This document shows, piece by piece, positions 12,164-18,096 of a stretch of DNA of 64,000 nucleotides (position 1 is the stretch's first letter; each line of letters opens with the position of its first letter). Source of the stretch: a virus; IMG/VR virus record IMGVR_UViG_3300023184_000026, positions 186,001-250,000 of that record; one strand, written 5' to 3'. Made by a program: the position numbers and the translations under genes. Under the pieces are notes generated by a model. It did not search any database. It was given only the letters and a program-made list of their open reading frames with translations, and had not been told where the DNA came from.

Positions 12164-12255
12164 ACAGAGGTGCAAGTAAGTATTCTACATCCTCTGGAGT
12201 ATTGCATAAGGTGCTTGACAGCAATAAATAACAGGACTAATTATCCTGCCTCTGT
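12164..12255 (+). ncRNA. Three-way-junction RNA, unknown type
   Basis: ACAGAGG (12164-12170) pairs with CCTCTGT (12249-12255). Inside are TGCAA/TTGCA (12171-12175/12202-12206) and CAGGA/TCCTG (12232-12236/12244-12248), both stacked directly on the closing helix. No ORF is present. It begins 8 nt after tRNA-Glu, so it may be excised from the same transcript. Confidence 0.5.
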
Positions 12256-12471
12256 ATCTGATTTAATTTTTCGTAACGCTAAAAATCGGAAGCATGAGTG
12301 ATCAATCTTCAAAAGATTCGCTGTTGCTGTAAATATTTTCACAGGTCGCTCTGTTGAAACTCTAAAGGTTATGTCGAGCGCTAGTGACCCTTGCCGGTAT
12401 CACACAGGTTGACCTCTAATCTTTAGAGAATTCTTTTTACGCAGTGTTAGTGTAACTGAACTATATGAAAC
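12256..12471 (+). ncRNA. Gene-free structured segment
   Basis: No ORF. CTCTAAAG (12360-12367) can pair with CTTTAGAG (12421-12428), but CTCTAA just before the latter can instead pair locally with TTAGAG, and AATTCTTTTT follows. The two folds are mutually exclusive, like an antiterminator/terminator pair. No ligand-binding family was recognised. Confidence 0.4.
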
Positions 12472-12588
12472 AAATTGGTAGGCTGAGGCGTGCTGAACGT
12501 CGCTGGAACCAGCCAAAATGAATCATTTGCACGTTGGCTTTCCAGCCAAAAGTGGGCCGCGTGTTCGGCTCACACTGCTCCAATTTTT
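12472..12588 (+). ncRNA. Structured RNA closed by AAATTGG/CCAATTT
   Basis: AAATTGG (12472-12478) pairs with CCAATTT (12580-12586), which runs into T5. Internal hairpins are GCTG GAAC CAGC, TTGGCT TTCC AGCCAA and GTGGGCCG CGTGTT CGGCTCAC (8 bp). The T-rich 3' end would act as a terminator. No promoter is clear. Type unknown. Confidence 0.5.
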
Positions 12589-12589
12589 C

Positions 12590-12617
12590 TTGACTTTTTA
12601 TAAATTTAGTTCACTAT
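12590..12617 (+). promoter_or_regulatory. Early promoter for 12625
   Basis: TTGACT-N16-CACTAT, 7 nt before ATG 12625. Confidence 0.75.
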
Positions 12618-12624
12618 TACTGAT

Positions 12625-12810
12625 ATGAAACTTAACCCTGGCAATTGTTACATTCAAAAGTTCTTCAATTACGATTATGAAAAATGGGATGATGAGATTA
12701 TCAAGAACAATCCATCTTGCATCTTTCATCTGATCGAGGTTGTGAAGAACAACCCAGATGACGAAAACAACTTGTTACGAAAATTTAATCTTAATCCTGA
12801 CTTTTTTTAA
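12625..12810 (+). CDS. Hypothetical early protein, 61 aa
   Basis: MKLNPGNCYIQKFFNYDYEK, then KNNPSCIFHLIEVVKNNPDD and a LRKFNLNPDFF end. Mostly helical and charged. The AAAAA-rich ORF ends inside the next promoter. Not recognised. Confidence 0.65.
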   Translation: MKLNPGNCYIQKFFNYDYEKWDDEIIKNNPSCIFHLIEVVKNNPDDENNLLRKFNLNPDFF

Positions 12811-12823
12811 TTTAGTTCATTCT
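12797..12823 (+). promoter_or_regulatory. Early promoter for 12831
   Basis: CTGACT-N15-CATTCT, 7 nt before ATG 12831. It overlaps the upstream gene's last codons. Confidence 0.6.
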
Positions 12824-12830
12824 CTGAGTT

Positions 12831-13043
12831 ATGCACTTTTATTACTTTACCACTTATACGTCAACGGAATCCACGCAAACAGGTTTTGCTTGGAAAGTTA
12901 ATTCAGCTTTGGATAAACGCGAAGTTATAAATTTTATTTCTGCCAAGTATCACGACAACAAGCCGCCTTTTGTTTCAGAAATGAAACCGAGTAACTGGAA
13001 ATTTTGCGGTAAAATGCGCAAAGAATTGTTAAAACTTTCTTGA
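12831..13043 (+). CDS. Hypothetical early protein, 70 aa
   Basis: MHFYYFTTYTSTESTQTGFA, then a helix (NSALDKREVINFISAKY) and a basic C-terminus (SNWKFCGKMRKELLKL). A small alpha/beta protein with no known motif. The start is set by the promoter. Confidence 0.65.
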   Translation: MHFYYFTTYTSTESTQTGFAWKVNSALDKREVINFISAKYHDNKPPFVSEMKPSNWKFCGKMRKELLKLS

Positions 13044-13067
13044 CTTTCTATAAAAAACAATCAATCT
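13040..13067 (+). promoter_or_regulatory. Early promoter for 13075
   Basis: TTGACT-N16-CAATCT, 7 nt before ATG 13075. Confidence 0.7.
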
Positions 13068-13074
13068 ATTCTAT

Positions 13075-13674
13075 ATGGGCTACACACATTATTTTAAAAA
13101 CAAACCTGCTTTCACTGATAGTCAGTGGGCTGCATTGACTGAGGACGTAAAGAAACTGATTAAAAATTCAAATGTGCCGTTGGGTGATGCCAATGGTGAA
13201 ATTGGCAGCAAGCCAGTTTTTAATAGTCGGCACATCATGTTCAATGGTATCGGTGACCCATCGTCCGCAGTGACTCCGGCGCCGATCGCGCCGGGTGCGC
13301 CGACGGGAATTAGTGCGACCGGCGGCAACGGCAGCGCGACGGTGAGTTTTACGGCGCCAAGTGACGGCGGTTCCGCGATCACCGGCTACACGGTGACGGC
13401 GACGCCAGCGGGCGGAGGCACGCCGATTACAGCGACGGGTACGTCTTCGCCGATCACGGTGACTGGGCTGACCAACGGCACGAGCTACACCTTCACGGCC
13501 ACGGCGACCAACGCCATTGGCACGGGTACAGAAACAAATATATTTGCTGATAATAACACGGTTCTCAGAGACATTGAAACAATTTTGTTTGATAAGTATC
13601 GCTTGCGATCTGATGATGCGTCTGCTGCAAGTTTGGAAATTATAGAGATTGTTTGCAAGCATCTTTCTAAATAA
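13075..13674 (+). CDS. MGYTHY-family protein with an inserted Fn3 domain
   Basis: The first 62 residues (MGYTHYFKNKPAFTDSQWAA through RHIMFNGIGD) are those of the widespread phage MGYTHYW family, unknown function. Residues ~66-150 are instead a fibronectin-type-III/Ig-like domain: APGAPTGISATGGNGSATVS, ITGYTVTATPAGGG and LTNGTSYTFTATATNAIGTG. The protein then returns to charged sequence (DNNTVLRDIETILFDKYRLR). The Fn3 stretch (about 13265-13530) is far richer in GC than either flank, with sharp edges, as expected for a recently acquired domain that replaced the family's central part. A metagenomic assembly chimera is the alternative. Confidence 0.75.
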   Translation: MGYTHYFKNKPAFTDSQWAALTEDVKKLIKNSNVPLGDANGEIGSKPVFNSRHIMFNGIGDPSSAVTPAPIAPGAPTGISATGGNGSATVSFTAPSDGGSAITGYTVTATPAGGGTPITATGTSSPITVTGLTNGTSYTFTATATNAIGTGTETNIFADNNTVLRDIETILFDKYRLRSDDASAASLEIIEIVCKHLSK

Positions 13675-13694
13675 GTTTGATATTTATTAGTATT

Positions 13695-14300
13695 ATGATA
13701 AATAACATTTTTGAAAACATCGGCGGAAATAAATTCAAAGTTGTGAATGAAACAACACTGAGTCGTGTATGGCAACACATCACCAACAGCGAAAGTTTTG
13801 CTGTTATTTCTCCATTCAGAAATGAAAATACTTTAGAAAAGAACATGCAGTTGTTTGCACAATTAAAAGCAGATGTGCGTGCTTTGAAGCATGGATATAT
13901 TGAGCAAAAGTCTGGATATACATATGATGATGGCACTCCTGCTGAAGAAAGATCATTGTTTATTCCAGAAATTTCATTTGATGATGCAGTAAAGTTGGGT
14001 AAAAAATATGTTCAAGAAACCATCATTTATAAAGATGCACAACAGTTTGTTCTTTATAATCCAACGTCAAAACAAATTGTGATGAACTTTTCCAAAAAGG
14101 ATGCTGTTACATTCAATCCAGATGTTCTGAAATATGCTTATTCTCAATTCTTAAACAGCAGAACCAAAAACTCTATGAAGCCGTTTGCATTTGTTGCAAC
14201 AGAAGAATATCATATACCCAGTCGCACAGATTCATATGCAGCAATGAAAGAAAACAAAGGTTTGGCTGTTGGTCAATGGAAAATTTTGTTTAGTTATTGA
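13695..14300 (+). CDS. Conserved phage protein, 201 aa
   Basis: Begins MINNIFENIGGNKFKVVNET and contains FAVISPFRNENTLEKNMQLF, LKADVRALKHGYIEQKSGYT, EERSLFIPEISFDDAVKLGK and YVQETIIYKDA. From memory, this plan recurs in many phage and plasmid proteins of unknown function: a strand (F)GIISA-R, then N-----L---LR--G-GY-----GY----, E-SLFVP and LG--F-QE-(V/I)(I)Y. ATG 13695 was chosen over an upstream TTG. A TTGATATTTATTAG string just upstream resembles the late motif, unlike its neighbours. Confidence 0.65.
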   Translation: MINNIFENIGGNKFKVVNETTLSRVWQHITNSESFAVISPFRNENTLEKNMQLFAQLKADVRALKHGYIEQKSGYTYDDGTPAEERSLFIPEISFDDAVKLGKKYVQETIIYKDAQQFVLYNPTSKQIVMNFSKKDAVTFNPDVLKYAYSQFLNSRTKNSMKPFAFVATEEYHIPSRTDSYAAMKENKGLAVGQWKILFSY

Positions 14301-14324
14301 CTTTTATAAAAACATTGTTAGTGT
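14297..14324 (+). promoter_or_regulatory. Early promoter for a structured RNA
   Basis: TTGACT-N16-TAGTGT. Seven nt later comes the 5' strand of a 10-bp helix instead of an ATG. Confidence 0.8.
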
Positions 14325-14330
14325 TGGGAT

Positions 14331-14427
14331 AGTCAATCAACAGAAGCCGTAGCCTAGCGGACGCGCGGTGGGATACTGCCAGCGAAGCATTGCAGAATGA
14401 ATTAGGTCATGATGCAGTTGATTGACA
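14331..14427 (+). ncRNA. Cloverleaf-like RNA, domain 1
   Basis: GTCAATCAAC (14332-14341) pairs perfectly with GTTGATTGAC (14417-14426). Inside lie CCG..CGG, GCGGT GGGAT ACTGC and GCAT..ATGC (with ATGA/TCAT inside), making a three-arm junction. The predicted transcription start coincides with the 5' edge of the closing helix. No protein frame is present. Confidence 0.65.
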
Positions 14428-14435
14428 GGTTCTTT
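14428..14435 (+). promoter_or_regulatory. boxA-like element
   Basis: GGTTCTTT directly after RNA domain 1 and before domain 2. Confidence 0.45.
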
Positions 14436-14449
14436 ATTCAAATAATTTC

Positions 14450-14600
14450 CGAGGATTGATCTCCTTGGACTCTCATAATACCAACAGACTTCACGAACCT
14501 ATTGATGTTTTGGTTGCCGACAGGTATAAATCTTGATAATAATGAAATAGGCATTGGTCAAGACTGTGCGGCAACGTTAGGTGTTATGAGAGAAATTTTT
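14450..14600 (+). ncRNA. Structured RNA, domain 2
   Basis: CTCTCATAATACC (14470-14482) pairs with GGTGTTATGAGAG (14580-14592), 13 bp with one G-U. Nested inside are GTTGCCG/CGGCAAC (14513-14519/14569-14575) and TCTTGA/TCAAGA (14531-14536/14558-14563). AAATTTTT follows the outer helix. A small hairpin around GAGGATTGATCTCC precedes it. Type unknown; 14601-14660 holds nothing recognised. Confidence 0.6.
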
Positions 14601-14661
14601 ACCGTAGCGAGTTGGTCTCGTAAGTGGGTGGCGCATACTTTACAAACACGCCAGATTTGTC

Positions 14662-14690
14662 TCGACTTTTTATAAAATTTAGGTCTTAAT
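14662..14690 (+). promoter_or_regulatory. Early promoter for 14697
   Basis: TCGACT-N17-CTTAAT, 6 nt before ATG 14697. Confidence 0.65.
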
Positions 14691-14696
14691 ATATAT

Positions 14697-15296
14697 ATGC
14701 CTCGTAAATCAATTGCTCGCATTGTTCGACCCTCTGGTATTGAAACCAGCGGCAACGGAAAATATTTTTATTGGAAATGCATTGTTTCTGGTCAAGAAAC
14801 ATTTGCTCCAGAACCACGCTTCAAGGATGTTGTCAAGAAATATGGCACTGAAGAAAAGCTGTTCAAGAATTATGTGCTGCGACCTGTTCAGAAATATGTG
14901 GATGCTGGATGGGATTCTGACAGCATCCTAGCCATTCTGAAAGCAAATGATGGCAAGCTGCCAGCATTGGACAATAAGACTGCAAAGGCTGTTAAAAAAT
15001 CCAAAGCATCCAAGAATCTATCTGTGTGTGAGGTTGAGCTAGTCAAACAGCCAGAACAGCCCAAGGTGTTGATTTTTCCTTGGAGCGGCAATCCCGACTA
15101 CTTCAAGAGTCCGCACATGCCTCTCAATTTTGAGAATGAAACTAAAAATAGTTGCGTGTATCCCAATCGCAATCTCAATGATCGTTGCTTTGGCTGTTCT
15201 GTTTATGATGTATGCCAATCGTCTGTCAAGTATTCTCTTGACGACATGAAAAAAACAACCAGTTCAGCAAAAGTCACCAAGTTGAAGTCATTTTAA
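14697..15296 (+). CDS. Hypothetical Cys-cluster protein, 199 aa
   Basis: An N-terminal basic domain (MPRKSIARIVRPSGIETSGN), a helical middle with a Lys/Ala-rich linker (NKTAKAVKKSKASKN), and a C-terminal cysteine group CVYPNRNLNDRCFGCSVYDVC that could bind zinc or an Fe-S cluster (C-x10-C-x2-C-x5-C). Not recognised. One of the larger proteins of the early array, with its own promoter. Confidence 0.65.
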   Translation: MPRKSIARIVRPSGIETSGNGKYFYWKCIVSGQETFAPEPRFKDVVKKYGTEEKLFKNYVLRPVQKYVDAGWDSDSILAILKANDGKLPALDNKTAKAVKKSKASKNLSVCEVELVKQPEQPKVLIFPWSGNPDYFKSPHMPLNFENETKNSCVYPNRNLNDRCFGCSVYDVCQSSVKYSLDDMKKTTSSAKVTKLKSF

Positions 15297-15306
15297 AAAA
15301 TAAGTC

Positions 15307-15334
15307 TTGCTTTTTATAAAAACTCTGTCATTGT
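15307..15334 (+). promoter_or_regulatory. Early promoter for 15342
   Basis: TTGCTT-N16-CATTGT, 7 nt before ATG 15342. Confidence 0.8.
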
Positions 15335-15341
15335 TTTATTT

Positions 15342-15680
15342 ATGGATCTTTTAACTCTTCGCCAAACCGACCTTATTGTTTCAAGCATTCGCAAAGTATT
15401 TGAAACAAATGACATCAATTATTTAAGCAGCTCTGCTTACAAGTTTCTTAATTTGTCAAGCGGATTCATTGCTCACTATAATCTTTATGGATTTCGTGCT
15501 GCTTATGACAATGTGAATGATCTCAAGGCTCAATTGGCTCAAAGTTATGCAGCAAATCAATGGAGCAATTTTCGGCCAGGTGAGCGTGATTATGATTATA
15601 TGATGCAAAAGAAAGAAATTTACAATCGAATCTGCTCATTGTTTCAGAATGAAGGATACCAATTGAATAGGAGTTGGTAA
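15342..15680 (+). CDS. Hypothetical early protein, 112 aa
   Basis: Helical protein: MDLLTLRQTDLIVSSIRKVF, a central SSGFIAHYNLYGFRAAYDNV helix, then FRPGERDYDYMMQKKEIYNR. The motif H-N-G-(F)R-AY is reminiscent of phage proteins annotated only as hypothetical. No catalytic or DNA-binding motif is evident. Confidence 0.65.
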   Translation: MDLLTLRQTDLIVSSIRKVFETNDINYLSSSAYKFLNLSSGFIAHYNLYGFRAAYDNVNDLKAQLAQSYAANQWSNFRPGERDYDYMMQKKEIYNRICSLFQNEGYQLNRSW

Positions 15681-15688
15681 AAATAGAG

Positions 15689-15716
15689 TTGCTTTTTATA
15701 AAAACTCTGACACTAT
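15689..15716 (+). promoter_or_regulatory. Early promoter for 15724
   Basis: TTGCTT-N16-CACTAT, 7 nt before ATG 15724. Confidence 0.8.
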
Positions 15717-15723
15717 CTTAAAT

Positions 15724-15888
15724 ATGAATTACAACTATCCTTACCTCGCTGGTTATTTGGAAGGTGCTTTAAAAATGCTTGCAACAGATTATGATTTTCT
15801 TGCTCTCAAAGACAGTGAATCTCGTCAAAATTATGTGCACGCTCGTATCAAAGAAGCATATGAAAGTATGCTCAAAAACCCAAACTAA
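15724..15888 (+). CDS. Hypothetical early protein, 54 aa
   Basis: MNYNYPYLAGYLEGALKMLA, then a helix ending KEAYESMLKNPN. The YLAGYLEG-L segment is like that in small helical phage proteins. Supported mainly by the promoter at exact spacing and a clean frame. Confidence 0.7.
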   Translation: MNYNYPYLAGYLEGALKMLATDYDFLALKDSESRQNYVHARIKEAYESMLKNPN

Positions 15889-15898
15889 AAAATAGGTC

Positions 15899-15926
15899 TT
15901 GCTTTTTATAAAAACTCTGCTAGAGT
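15899..15926 (+). promoter_or_regulatory. Early promoter for 15936
   Basis: TTGCTT-N16-TAGAGT, 9 nt before ATG 15936. Confidence 0.75.
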
Positions 15927-15935
15927 GTATACCAC

Positions 15936-16163
15936 ATGAAAAACACCGCTGATGACACGATCTATCGCACGAAGGATGGAACCCGAGTGCGAATTGTTAA
16001 AGAAAAGGAATTTCCTCCAGATCCAAGCGACCCAGTGTGGCTTAGAGAAATTAAATCAAAACCTCCCGAAACACTCACCGTCGCGGAAGTCAAAAACGGT
16101 AAACGCTGGTATGGTTACAAACGCGAAGACTTGATATCCGAACCCGTATTTTCCAAAAAATAG
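15936..16163 (+). CDS. Hypothetical early protein, 75 aa
   Basis: Charged, Pro-rich small protein: MKNTADDTIYRTKDGTRVRI, FPPDPSDPVWLREIKSKPPE and KNGKRWYGYKREDLI. The Trp/Tyr-rich VKNGKRWYGYKREDL end resembles small SH3-like modules. Not recognised. Confidence 0.6.
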   Translation: MKNTADDTIYRTKDGTRVRIVKEKEFPPDPSDPVWLREIKSKPPETLTVAEVKNGKRWYGYKREDLISEPVFSKK

Positions 16164-16165
16164 TC

Positions 16166-16193
16166 TCGCTTTTTATAAAATCTCTGCTAGAGT
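16166..16193 (+). promoter_or_regulatory. Early promoter for 16221 (with leader)
   Basis: TCGCTT-N16-TAGAGT, but ATG 16221 is 27 nt downstream. The leader is CA-rich (AATCAACAACACCAATAAT), like those of 17423 and ssb. Confidence 0.7.
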
Positions 16194-16220
16194 ATTACAG
16201 TAATCAACAACACCAATAAT

Positions 16221-16523
16221 ATGTCCAATACAACTGTCACTGCCACTGAGTCCAAGCGCATCAAGTATAACTTCACGCTCAACTTTCCTAACAAGCCTTT
16301 CACGGTCAAGAGCCTGACCTCCACTGGCAATCATCCCAAGTATATCACTGCTTATATGCGCGTGAAGAAGGCTCTGGCGGCTGGCACCATCACGGTGGTT
16401 GGCGCAAAGACGCCTGCCAAGGCTCGGCGAGGCGCGCTTGAGGTGCTTTATGCGCGAGCTGATGCCAAGACTGCTGTGCCGCTGACATCTGCGGTTGAGG
16501 CAGTGACCTCTGACCTTTGCTGA
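16221..16523 (+). CDS. Hypothetical early protein, 100 aa
   Basis: MSNTTVTATESKRIKYNFTL, then FPNKPFTVKSLTSTGNHPKY, a helix and a basic Ala-rich stretch (GAKTPAKARRGALEVLYARA). Thr-rich and basic, possibly nucleic-acid binding. Higher GC than its neighbours. The unstructured SD-less leader differs from the usual leaderless layout. A hairpin terminator follows. Confidence 0.65.
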   Translation: MSNTTVTATESKRIKYNFTLNFPNKPFTVKSLTSTGNHPKYITAYMRVKKALAAGTITVVGAKTPAKARRGALEVLYARADAKTAVPLTSAVEAVTSDLC

Positions 16524-16529
16524 CTGAAC

Positions 16530-16565
16530 ATGGTCCACCAGAAAACGGTGGACCATTCATTTTTC
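16530..16565 (+). terminator. Rho-independent terminator
   Basis: ATGGTCCACC (16530-16539) pairs with GGTGGACCAT (16547-16556), followed by TCATTTTTC. Confidence 0.8.
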
Positions 16566-16955
16566 ATGACGCAAAAACAAATCATAAAATCACTCAATTC
16601 TGCAACATTGTTGTTTGAGAACAACATAAATGTGGCCGGATTTAAAAAAGTAAAGTCAGCATATCGCGTCATTGATGCGTATTATCATCGTGGGCTGGGC
16701 ATCGTCGTGAAGCGACCTGCGCTCATCCTAGAACCCCGAACGCCGTCGTTTCTGTGCGTTCCTACGACCAAATTACAGCGGGGGTGGGTTGTGCAGCCAA
16801 TTGTGAAGAAAACCCGCTTAAAAGAGGCTGTAGGGGTGCTGGCGAGGCAACTAGAACCATACATTGCCAAGGGTTATGATCCTGACCTGCACGCTCAAAA
16901 CGTAGGTTGGCTACGTGAGAATGGAAAAATGGTTCCCAAACTGTTTGATTGGTGA
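16566..16955 (+). CDS. Kinase-like fold protein (catalytic loop), 129 aa
   Basis: The C-terminal part reads GYDPDLHAQNVGWLRENGKM then LFDW, a match to the catalytic loop and DFG-equivalent of protein-kinase/aminoglycoside-phosphotransferase-like folds (D-x-H-xx-N-xG ... DW). Upstream, YHRGLGIVVKRP carries a lysine in a strand (IVVKRP), and LKEAVGVLARQLEPYIAKG is a helix. At 129 residues it is a minimal version with no obvious P-loop. ATG 16566 is preferred to the upstream in-frame ATG 16530, which lies inside the terminator hairpin. No separate promoter was found. Confidence 0.55.
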   Translation: MTQKQIIKSLNSATLLFENNINVAGFKKVKSAYRVIDAYYHRGLGIVVKRPALILEPRTPSFLCVPTTKLQRGWVVQPIVKKTRLKEAVGVLARQLEPYIAKGYDPDLHAQNVGWLRENGKMVPKLFDW

Positions 16956-16983
16956 TTGACTTTTATAAAAACTCTGACATAGT
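16956..16983 (+). promoter_or_regulatory. Early promoter for 16991
   Basis: TTGACT-N16-CATAGT, 7 nt before ATG 16991. Confidence 0.8.
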
Positions 16984-16990
16984 TCTAAAC

Positions 16991-17353
16991 ATGAACAAGA
17001 CCGACAATATTGATGCTCTGAAAAATGATATGCCGCTCACGGATTTTATTCGTGGCGTGAACAAGAAAATCAGTGATTATTGGCAACGCAACAACTTCAC
17101 GCACAATGATGCTCCCGTGGTCATGGTTGACAGCGTGGGCAAGCGTTATGCCAAACTTGCTAAGTGTGAGCGCGTGCCGCATCGCACTGGTCCGCTCAAA
17201 GCCACTGGCGTTTATTGCTTCTATGACGTAGCCACTGGCGATTTGCTCAAAGGCACTTGGAAGGCTCCTGTTGCCAAAGGCGTGCGCGGCAACGTCAAAG
17301 ATGCCAACGTGCTGACCAAGTTCACTGAACATGGTCCTGCGTATCTTCGCTAA
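16991..17353 (+). CDS. Hypothetical early protein, 120 aa
   Basis: MNKTDNIDALKNDMPLTDFI, then APVVMVDSVGKRYAKLAKCE, TGVYCFYDVATGDLLKGTWK and a Lys-rich segment. The strand-turn-strand YCFYDVATGDLLKGTW with a basic C-terminus suggests a small beta-barrel. The family is common in phage genomes but unnamed to me. Confidence 0.65.
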   Translation: MNKTDNIDALKNDMPLTDFIRGVNKKISDYWQRNNFTHNDAPVVMVDSVGKRYAKLAKCERVPHRTGPLKATGVYCFYDVATGDLLKGTWKAPVAKGVRGNVKDANVLTKFTEHGPAYLR

Positions 17354-17361
17354 AAATAGAG

Positions 17362-17390
17362 TTGCTTTTTTATAAAAAATCATACATTAT
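17362..17390 (+). promoter_or_regulatory. Early promoter for 17423 (with leader)
   Basis: TTGCTT-N17-CATTAT, with ATG 17423 at 32 nt. The leader (AGTCAAACAACAACACAATA) is CA-rich and SD-less. Confidence 0.7.
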
Positions 17391-17422
17391 TATTATTTCA
17401 GTCAAACAACAACACAATACAT

Positions 17423-17719
17423 ATGATGGCCAATCCTCCCAACAACACTATCTTTCAGTATGTTCGCAACCGGCGACGGCAAAAAGTCGGCGTGGTTGTA
17501 GCTGTGAAGCGGCACGACAATACAATTGGCTTTGGTTACAGCCTGTGCGCTGTTAATCTTGGCGACAAGTTCAACCCAGAACTGGCGTTGAACATTGCAC
17601 TTGGTCGTGCCGAAGCGTTTCCGCACTTTGCTGATGAAATTCCAAGCAGCGTAGAAAATGATTGGAGTGAAATTCTGCATCGTTCTGAGCGTTATTTCAA
17701 GGACGTTGAGATTGTGTAA
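17423..17719 (+). CDS. Hypothetical early protein, 98 aa
   Basis: MMANPPNNTIFQYVRNRRRQ, then KVGVVVAVKRHDNTIGFGYS, LCAVNLGDKFNPELALNIAL and a helix with HFADEIPSSV. The strand pattern VGVVVAV..IGFGYSLC with LGDKFNPELAL resembles phage proteins from mixed contexts; function unknown. Confidence 0.65.
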   Translation: MMANPPNNTIFQYVRNRRRQKVGVVVAVKRHDNTIGFGYSLCAVNLGDKFNPELALNIALGRAEAFPHFADEIPSSVENDWSEILHRSERYFKDVEIV

Positions 17720-17777
17720 ATAAATTTCAATGATGGGGTGCGCATATCAACTCACGCACACTTATTTTATTTTCATC

Positions 17778-17805
17778 TTGACTTTTATAAAAACTCTGTC
17801 ATTGT
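17778..17805 (+). promoter_or_regulatory. Early promoter for 17813
   Basis: TTGACT-N16-CATTGT, 7 nt before ATG 17813. Confidence 0.8.
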
Positions 17806-17812
17806 TCATATC

Positions 17813-18058
17813 ATGAAAGCATCCATTCTTCCCAACGACATTTCTGTTGTTTACTCATATCGTCCAGATGTTGCTCGTGAATATCTAACCATTGATGTTC
17901 CAAATGGTTGGGACGATGTCAAGAAGATCAGCAAAAAAGTGTTGAGCTATGATGGTCGCAAATTTACTTTTACTGGTTGGAACAGCGACAGCAATCAATG
18001 CTATTTTGCTCGCAGCTTGCATGAAACAATTGCGCCAATCGCAACTTTTGTGAAATAA
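17813..18058 (+). CDS. Hypothetical early protein, 81 aa
   Basis: MKASILPNDISVVYSYRPDV, then VPNGWDDVKKISKKVLSYDG and KFTFTGWNSDSNQCYFARS. A compact alpha/beta protein. An upstream in-frame extension exists but only by reading through the promoter, so ATG 17813 is the start. Not recognised beyond small phage proteins. Confidence 0.7.
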   Translation: MKASILPNDISVVYSYRPDVAREYLTIDVPNGWDDVKKISKKVLSYDGRKFTFTGWNSDSNQCYFARSLHETIAPIATFVK

Positions 18059-18061
18059 GTG

Positions 18062-18089
18062 TTGCTTTTTATAAAAATTCTGTCACTGT
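18062..18089 (+). promoter_or_regulatory. Early promoter for 18097
   Basis: TTGCTT-N16-CACTGT, 7 nt before ATG 18097. Confidence 0.8.
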
Positions 18090-18096
18090 TTTAAGT

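Noticed and set aside
12256-12590. Group I intron, tmRNA or GOLLD/ROOL RNA
   Set aside because: No group I core, no tmRNA tag frame, and the segment is shorter than GOLLD or ROOL as I know them; left as unknown RNAs.
13168-13662. 164-codon minus ORF rich in Arg
   Set aside because: Antisense shadow of the GC-rich Fn3 insert.
16530-16565. Upstream ATG 16530 for the kinase-like gene
   Set aside because: It lies within a terminator hairpin; ATG 16566 is preferred.
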